Part shown: one piece after another, positions 12,101 to 21,100 of the stretch
How positions within the stretch are numbered: the stretch's first letter is position 1
How the letters are laid out: the number at the start of each line of letters is the position of its first letter
NCBI GenBank assembly: GCA_007844125.1
Contig: CM017569.1
Location: 11,355,686 to 11,419,685 of the forward strand
Origin: Sinonovacula constricta
Lineage: Eukaryota > Mollusca > Bivalvia > Cardiida > Solecurtidae
DNA length: 64,000 bases
Reading direction: 5' to 3'
Position numbers and translations under genes: made by a program
The notes under the pieces: model-generated
The model's database searches: none
The model's input: only the letters and a program-made list of their open reading frames with translations
What the model was told of the DNA's origin: nothing

Positions 12101-15100
12101 GGATAAGACACACAAAGTTTATAAAATGCTTGCATTCAGTTTACTATTGTTGTTTTAAACTGAGCTAGGTGTTGCTGCAATTTATTTGTTCTAAGTGAAA
12201 ACATTTTTCTGAGAACCATAGTGATCTTAGGGTGTTGTTTATTTAAAAACTTAACTGTGTAAAACGATATCAGTAATACTAGGAGCGATCATTTGAGTAC
12301 ACTGATTTTGATCTATAATAAGTTCATTTAGATTTATCAACATTGTCTTTATAACTTTTTAACTGTTTGTTGTTTCCCTAGCAGCCACCAGCCCCACAGC
12401 CCACCTATCCCCCAGCAACAGTTTCTCTGTACAAGATTCTCCAGCACTCACTGCAAGGGTAAGTTAATCTGCTAGTCTTATGCAGCAAGAATGGTGAGTA
12501 ATGCAAAGCACATGCCAGTAGTTTAAATGTGTTATAGAAGGGAAAATATGAATCTTTTTCCCAACTGGCATGATGATTTAAAAAAGTTGTAGGTTCAAAT
12601 GGCATAATGAAATAATAGAAAGGTCTAAATATAAGTACCATTTGCCATTAATGAGTGGTAGATTCACCTCTTGGCACTCCCCTGACGGCTCAGCCTCTCA
12701 CTGCATGGGTTTGAGTCCCTGTCAGGGCTAAAGACTTTATGTAGAAAGGTCTTCCAGCTGACCTGTCTGTACAAGAGGATCTACTCAGATAGTTCTCTGG
12801 AGTCTTATAATTCCAAATTTGCTGGATATTGCAGGTTGACACTGATGATTACCTGTACCTGTCTGTGTTCTCTGCTATAGTGCAGGTTGACACTGATGGT
12901 TACCTGTACCTGTCTGTGTTCTCTGCTATAGTGCAGGTTGACTCTGTTTTAATTACCTCACCATGTATCTGCTGTACCTGTATGTATATCTGCTATCCTG
13001 CAGGTTGACTTTCTTATATCTGCTATCCTGCAGGTTGACTCTCTGATAATTACCTGTACCTGTCTGTTATCTGCTATTCTGCAGGTTGACTCTCTGATAA
13101 TTACCTGTACCTGTCTGTTATCTGCTATCCTGCAGGTTGACTGATAATTGCCTGTACCTGTCTGTGTTATCTGCTATCCTGCAGGTTGACTGTGATGATT
13201 GCCTGTACCTGTCTCTGTTATCTGTTATCCTGCAGGTTGACTCTCTGATAATTACCTGCACCTGTCTCTGTTATCTGCTATCCTGCAGGTTGACTCTATG
13301 ATAATTACCTGTACCTGTCTGTGTTATCTGCTATCCTGCAGGTTGTCTCTGTGATATTTACCTATACCTGTCTCTGTTATCTGTTATCCTGCAGGTTGAC
13401 TCTCTGATAATTACCTGTACCTGTCTCTCTTATCTGCTATCCTGCAGGTTGACTCTATGATAATTACCTGTACCTGTCTGTGTTATCTGCTATCCTGCAG
13501 GTTGACTCTGTGATATTTACCTATACCTGTCTCTGTTATCTGTTATCCTGCAGGTTGACTCTGTGATATTTACCTGTACCTGTCTCTGTTATCTGTTATC
13601 CTGCAGGTTGACTCTGTGATATTTACCTATACCTGTCTCTGTTATCTGTTATCCTGCAGGTTGACTCTGATAATTACCTGTACCTGTCTCTGTTATCTGC
13701 TATCCTGCAGGTTGACTCTGTGATATTTACCTATACCTGTCTCTGTTATTCTGCAGGTTGACTCTCTGATAATTACCTGTACCTGTCTCTGTTATCTGCT
13801 ATCCTGCAGGTTGACTCTGTGATATTTGCCTATACCTGTCTCTGTTATTCTGCAGGTTGACTCTCTGATAATTACCTGTACCTGTCTCTGTTATCTGCTA
13901 TCCTGCAGGTTGACTCTGTGATATTTACCTATACCTGTCTCTGTTTTCTGTTATCCTGCAGGTTGACTCTGTGATATTTACCTATACCTGTCTCTGTTAT
14001 CTGTTATTCTGCAGGTTGACTCTGATAATTACCTGTACCTGTCTCTGTTATCTGTTATCCTGCAGGTTGACTCTCTGATATTTACCTATACCTGTCTCTG
14101 TTATCTGTTATCCTGCAGGTTGACTCTGTGATATTTGCCTATACCTGTCTCTGTTATCTGTTATCCTGCAGGTTGACTCTCTGATATTTACCTATACCTG
14201 TCTCTGTTATCTGTTATCCTGCAGGTTGACTCTGTGATATTTGCCTATACCTGTCTCTGTTTTCTGTTATCCTGCAGGTTGACTCTGTGATATTTACCTA
14301 TACCTGTCTCTGTTATCTGTTATTCTGCAGGTTGACTCTGATAATTACCTGTACCTGTCTCTGTTATCTGTTATTCTGCAGGTTGACTCTCTGATAATTA
14401 CCTGTACCTGTCTCTGTTATCTGCTATCCTGCAGGTTGACTCTGTGATATTTGCCTATACCTGTCTCTGTTATTCTGCAGGTTGACTCTCTGATAATTAC
14501 CTGTACCTGTCTCTGTTATCTGCTATCCTGCAGGTTGACTCTGTGATATTTACCTATACCTGTCTCTGTTATCTGTTATTCTGCAGGTTGACTCTCTGAT
14601 AATTACCTGTACCTGTCTCTGTTATCTGTTATCCTGCAGGTTGACTCTCTGATATTTACCTATACCTGTCTCTGTTATCTGTTATCCTGCAGGTTGACTC
14701 TGTGATATTTACCTATACCTGTCTCTGTTATCTGTTATTCTGCAGGTTGACTCTGTGAAAATTAGCTGTACCTGTCTCTGTTATCTGCTATCATGCAGGT
14801 TGGCTCTCTGATAATTACCTGTCTCTGTTATCTGTTATCCCGCAGGTTGACTGTGAAAATTACCTGTACCTGTCTCTGTTATCTGCTATCCTGCAGGTTG
14901 GCTCTCTGATAATTACCTGTCTCTGTTATCTGTTATCCTGCAGGTTGACTGTGAAAATTACCTGTACCTGTTATTTGTTATCCTGCAGGTTGACTCTCTG
15001 ATAATTACCTGTACCTGTCTGTATTATCTGCTATCCTGCAGGTTGACTGATAATTGCCTGTACCTGTCTGTGGTATCTGCTATCCTGCAGGTTGACTGAT

Positions 15101-18100
15101 AATTGCCTGTACCTGTCTGTATTATCTGCTATCCTGCAGGTTGACTGATAATTGCCTGTACCTGTCCGTGTTATCTGCTATCATGCAGGTTGACTCTGTG
15201 ATAATTGCCTGTACATTCTGTGGTATCTGCTATCCTGCAGGTTGACTGATAATTGCCTGTACCTGTCTGTATTATCTGCTATCCTGCAGGTTGACTGATA
15301 ATTGCCTGTACCTGTCTGTGGTATCTGCTATCCTGCAGGTTGACTAATAATTGCCTGTACCTGTCTGTGTTATCTGCTATCATGCAGGTTGACCCTGTGA
15401 TAATTGCCTGTACCTGTCTGTGTTATCTGCTATCCTGCAGGTTGACTCTCTGATAATTGCCTGTACTTGTCTGTGTTATCTGCTATCCTGCAGGTTGACT
15501 CTCTGATAATTGCCTGTACCTGTCTGTGTTATCTGCTATTCTGCAGGTTGACTCTCTGATAATTACCTGTACCTGTCTGTTATCTGCTATCCTGCAGGTT
15601 GACTCTCTGATAATTACCTGCACCTGTCTGTTATCTGCTATCCTGCAGGTTGACTCTCTTATATCTGCTATCCTGCAGGTTGACTCTCTGATAATTACCT
15701 GTACCTGTCTGTTATCTGCTATTCTGCAGGTTGACTCTCTGATAATTACCTGTACCTGTCTGTTATCTGCTATCCTGCAGGTTGACTCTCTGATAATTAC
15801 CTGTACCTGTCTGTTATCTGCTATCCTGCCGGTTGACTCTCTTATATCTGCTATCCTGCAGGTTGACTCTCTGATAATTGCCTGTACCTGTCTGTGTTAT
15901 CTGCTATCTTGCAGGTTAACTCTCTCTGATAATTACCTGTACCTGTCTGTGTTATCTGCTATCCTACAGGTTGACTCTCTGATAATTATCTGTCTGTGTT
16001 ATCTGCTATCCTGCAGGTTGACTCTCTGATAATAACCTGTCTATTATCTGCTATCCTGCAGGTTGGCTCTCTGATAATTACCTGTACCTGTCTCTGTTAT
16101 CTGCTGTCCTGCAGGTTGACTCTGTGATAATTACCTGTACCTGTCTATGTTATCTGCTGTCCTGCAGGTTGACTGATAATTACCTGTACCTGTCTCTGTT
16201 AGCTGTTATCCTGCAGGTTGACTGATAATTACCTGTACCTGTCTCTGTTATCTGCTGTCCTGCAGGTTGACTCTCTGATAATTACCTGTACCTGTCTATG
16301 TTATCTGCTGTCCTGCAGGTTGACTGATAATTACCTGTACCTGTCTCTGTTAGCTGTTATCCTGCAGGTTGACTGATAATTACCTGTACCTGTCTCTGTT
16401 AGCTGTTATCCTGCAGGTTGACTCTGTGATAATTGCCTGTACCTGTCTGTGTTATCTGCTTTCATGCAGGTTGACTCTCTGATAATTGCCTGTACCTGTC
16501 TGTGTTATCTACTATCCTGCAGGTTGACTCTGTGATAATTACCTGTACCTGTCTGTGTTATCTGCTTTCATGCAGGTTGACTCTCTAATAATTGCCTGTA
16601 CCTGTCTGTGTTATCTGCTATCATGCAGGTTGACTCTCTGATAATTACCTGTACCTGTGTTTGTTATCTGCTATCCTGCAGGTTGACTGATAATTACCTG
16701 TACCTGTCTATGTTATCTGCTATGGTGCAGGTTGACTGATAATTACCTGTACCTGTCTGTGTTATCTGCTATCATGCAGGTTTACTCTGTGATATTTACC
16801 TATACCTGTCTCTGTTATCTGTTATTCTGCAGGTTGACTCTGTGAAAATTAGCTGTACCTGTCTCTGTTATCTGCTATCCTGCAGGTTGGCTCTCTGATA
16901 ATTACCTGTCTCTGTTATCTGTTATCCTGCAGGTTGACTGTGAAAATTACCTGTACCTGTTATTTGTTATCCTGCAGGTTGACTCTCTGATAATTACCTG
17001 TCTGTATTATCTGCTATCCTGCAGGTTGACTGATAATTGCCTGTACCTGTCTGTGGTATCTGCTATCCTGCAGGTTGACTGATAATTGCCTGTACCTGTC
17101 TGTATTATCTGCTATCCTGCAGGTTAACTGATAATTGCCTGTACCTGTCCGTGTTATCTGCTATCATGCAGGTTGACTCTCTGATAATTGCCTGTACTTG
17201 TCTGTGTTATCTGCTATCCTGCAGGTTGACTCTCTGATAATTGCCTGTACCTGTCTGTGTTATCTGCTATTCTGCAGGTTGACTCTCTGATAATTACCTG
17301 TACCTGTCTGTTATCTGCTATCCTGCAGGTTGACTCTCTGATAATTACCTGCACCTGTCTGTTATCTGCTATCCTGCAGGTTGACTCTCTTATATCTGCT
17401 ATCCTGCAGGTTGACTCTCTGATAATTACCTGTACCTGTCTGTTATCTGCTATTCTGCAGGTTGACTCTCTGATAATTACCTGTACCTGTCTGTTATCTG
17501 CTATCCTGCAGGTTGACTCTCTGATAATTACCTGTACCTGTCTGTTATCTGCTATCCTGCCGGTTGACTCTCTTATATCTGCTATCCTGCAGGTTGACTC
17601 TCTGATAATTGCCTGTACCTGTCTGTGTTATCTGCTATCTTGCAGGTTAACTCTCTGATAATTACCTGTACCTGTCTGTGTTATCTGCTATCCTACAGGT
17701 TGACTCTCTGATAATTATCTGTCTGTGTTATCTGCTATCCTGCAGGTTGACTCTCTGATAATAACCTGTCTATTATCTGCTATCCTGCAGGTTGGCTCTC
17801 TGATAATTACCTGTACCTGTCTCTGTTATCTGCTGTCCTGCAGGTTGACTCTGTGATAATTACCTGTACCTGTCTATGTTATCTGCTGTCCTGCAGGTTG
17901 ACTGATAATTACATGTACCTGTCTCTGTTAGCTGTTATCCTGCAGGTTGACTGATAATTACCTGTACCTGTCTCTGTTATCTGCTGTCCTGCAGGTTGAC
18001 TCTCTGATAATTACCTGTACCTGTCTATGTTATCTGCTGTCCTGCAGGTTGACTGATAATTACCTGTACCTGTCTCTGTTAGCTGTTATCCTGCAGGTTG

Positions 18101-21100
18101 ACTGATAATTACCTGTACCTGTCTCTGTTATCTGTTATCCTGCAGGTTGACTCTGTGATAATTGCCTGTACCTGTCTGTGTTATCTGCTTTCATGCAGGT
18201 TGACTCTCTGATAATTGCCTGTACCTGTCTGTGTTATCTACTATCCTGCAGGTTGACTCTGTGATAATTACCTGTACCTGTCTGTGTTATCTGCTTTCAT
18301 GCAGGTTGACTCTCTAATAATTGCCTGTACCTGTCTGTGTTATCTGCTATCATGCAGGTTGACTCTCTGATAATTACCTGTACCTGTGTTTGTTATCTGC
18401 TATCCTGCAGGTTGACTGATAATTACCTGTACCTGTCTATGTTATCTGCTATGGTGCAGGTTGACTGATAATTACCTGTACCTGTCTGTGTTATCTGCTA
18501 TCATGCAGGTTTACTCTGTGATATTTACCTATACCTGTCTCTGTTATCTGTTATTCTGCAGGTTGACTCTGTGAAAATTAGCTGTACCTGTCTCTGTTAT
18601 CTGCTATCCTGCAGGTTGGCTCTCTGATAATTACCTGTCTCTGTTATCTGTTATCCTGCAGGTTGACTGTGAAAATTACCTGTACCTGTTATTTGTTATC
18701 CTGCAGGTTGACTCTCTGATAATTACCTGTACCTGTCTGTATTATCTGCTATCCTGCAGGTTGACTGATAATTGCCTGTACCTGTCTGTGGTATCTGCTA
18801 TCCTGCAGGTTGACTGATAATTGCCTGTACCTGTCTGTATTATCTGCTATCCTGCAGGTTGACTGATAATTGCCTGTACCTCTCCGTGTTATCTGCTATC
18901 ATGCAGGTTGACTCTGTGATAATTGCCTGTACATTCTGTGGTATCTGCTATCCTGCAGGTTGACTGATAATTGCCTGTACCTGTCTGTATTATCTGCTAT
19001 CCCGCAGGTTGACTGATAATTGCCTGTACCTGTCTGTGGTATCTGCTATCCTGCAGGTTGACTAATAATTGCCTGTACCTGTCTGTGTTATCTGCTATCA
19101 TGCAGGTTGACCCTGTGATAATTGCCTGTACCTGTCTGTGTTATCTGCTATCCTGCAGGTTGACTCTCTGATAATTGCCTGTACTTGTCTGTGTTATCTG
19201 CTATCCTGCAGGTTGACTCTCTGATAATTGCCTGTACATGTCTGTGTTATCTGCTATTCTGCAGGTTGACTCTCTGATAATTACCTGTACCTGTCTGTTA
19301 TCTGCTATCCTGCAGGTTGACTCTCTGATAATTACCTGCACCTGTCTGTTATCTGCTATCCTGCAGGTTGACTCTCTTATATCTGCTATCCTGCAGGTTG
19401 ACTCTCTGATAATTACCTGTACCTGTCTGTTATCTGCTATTCTGCAGGTTGACTCTCTGATAATTACCTGTACCTGTCTGTTATCTGCTATCCTGCAGGT
19501 TGACTCTCTGATAATTACCTGTACCTGTCTGTTATCTGCTATCCTGTCGGTTGACTCTCTTATATCTGCTATCATGCAGGTTGACTCTCTGATAATTGCC
19601 TGTACCTGTCTGTGTTATCTGCTATCTTGCAGGTTAACTCTCTGATAATTACCTGTACCTGTCTGTGTTATCTGCTATCCTACAGGTTGACTCTCTGATA
19701 ATTATCTGTCTGTGTTATCTGCTATCCTGCAGGTTGACTCTCTGATAATAACCTGTCTATTATCTGCTATCCTGCAGGTTGGCTCTCTGATAATTACCTG
19801 TACCTGTCTCTGTTATCTGCTGTCCTGCAGGTTGACTCTGTGATAATTACCTGTACCTGTCTATGTTATCTGCTGTCCTGCAGGTTGACTGATAATTACC
19901 TGTACCTGTCTCTGTTAGCTGTTATCCTGCAGGTTGACTGATAATTACCTGTACCTGTCTCTGTTATCTGCTGTCCTGCAGGTTGACTCTCTGATAATTA
20001 CCTGTACCTGTCTATGTTATCTGCTGTCCTGCAGGTTGACTGATAATTACCTGTACCTGTCTCTGTTAGCTGTTATCCTGCAGGTTGACTGATAATTACC
20101 TGTACCTGTCTCTGTTATCTGTTATCCTGCAGGTTGACTCTGTGATAATTGCCTGTACCTGTCTGTGTTATCTGCTTTCATGCAGGTTGACTCTCTGATA
20201 ATTGCCTGTACCTGTCTGTGTTATCTACTATCCTGCAGGTTGACTCTGTGATAATTACCTGTACCTGTCTGTGTTATCTGCTTTCATGCAGGTTGACTCT
20301 CTAATAATTGCCTGTACCTGTCTGTGTTATCTGCTATCATGCAGGTTGACTCTCTGATAATTACCTGTACCTGTGTTTGTTATCTGCTATCCTGCAGGTT
20401 GACTGATAATTACCTGTACCTGTCTATGTTATCTGCTATGGTGCAGGTTGACTGATAATTACCTGTACCTGTCTGTGTTATCTGCTATCATGCAGGTTTA
20501 CTTGTGATAATTACCTGTCTCTGTTGTCTGCTATCATGCAGGTTGACTCTCTGATAATTACCTGTACCTGTCATCTGCTTTCATGCAGGTTGACATTCTG
20601 ATAATTACCTCAGTATATATGTGTTATCTGCTATCCTGCAGGTTGACTCTCTGAAGGAAGCCCTCCGCCATGTGAAGCAAGACAACCTTAGGCTTAAAGC
20701 CAGCAAGATGAGGGTAAGTAGGGACTATGTGTCATTGACATATTGTGATACTTAAATATGATCCAATACATCCCAATCCACAGCTTTACAATAATTGAGT
20801 TCCTTCAAACAAAATTGCATGTCTGTATTTAACTGCAGGACCAAATGGCAAGGTTACCTCCCCTGGTAGTACCTAAAAAGCCTATAGGACTGGGCAGCAA
20901 GACAGGAACTGTTACATTGGGAGAACCAGTTGAGGGAGGACAGGGAAAGGTCGAACTGGGCAGCCTGGTCAGACAGACTGCAGACCTGCTTCAGGTAAGT
21001 CTTACATAATGGCTGTCAAAGGTGGATAAATTATTTTGCTGAATGGCTTCAGACTATTGTCCATTGGTTGATATATGATCTTGTTAGAGTGAACCCCCTT

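Larger units (their letters stand above)
12459..20641 (+). other. DCTN1 intron dominated by a splice-acceptor-derived tandem array
   Basis: An 8.2-kb intron. After the donor it holds a truncated SINE (about 12655-12800). From 12825 to its last base it is an array of units resembling its own 3' splice site. The true acceptor is the final CTATCCTGCAG at 20631-20641. No transposon terminal repeats are visible at the array borders. Confidence 0.9.

Noticed and set aside
15526..16029. Long repetitive + strand frame (and its relatives at 17257-17658 and 19238-19645, and a minus-strand one at 19201-19575)
   Set aside because: These frames lie wholly in the tandem array and are open only because some units are 51 bp. 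They start at non-ATG codons and have no independent gene features.
12825..20641. CRISPR-like array
   Set aside because: Units are directly adjacent variants of one sequence without unique spacers, and they lie inside a eukaryotic intron.
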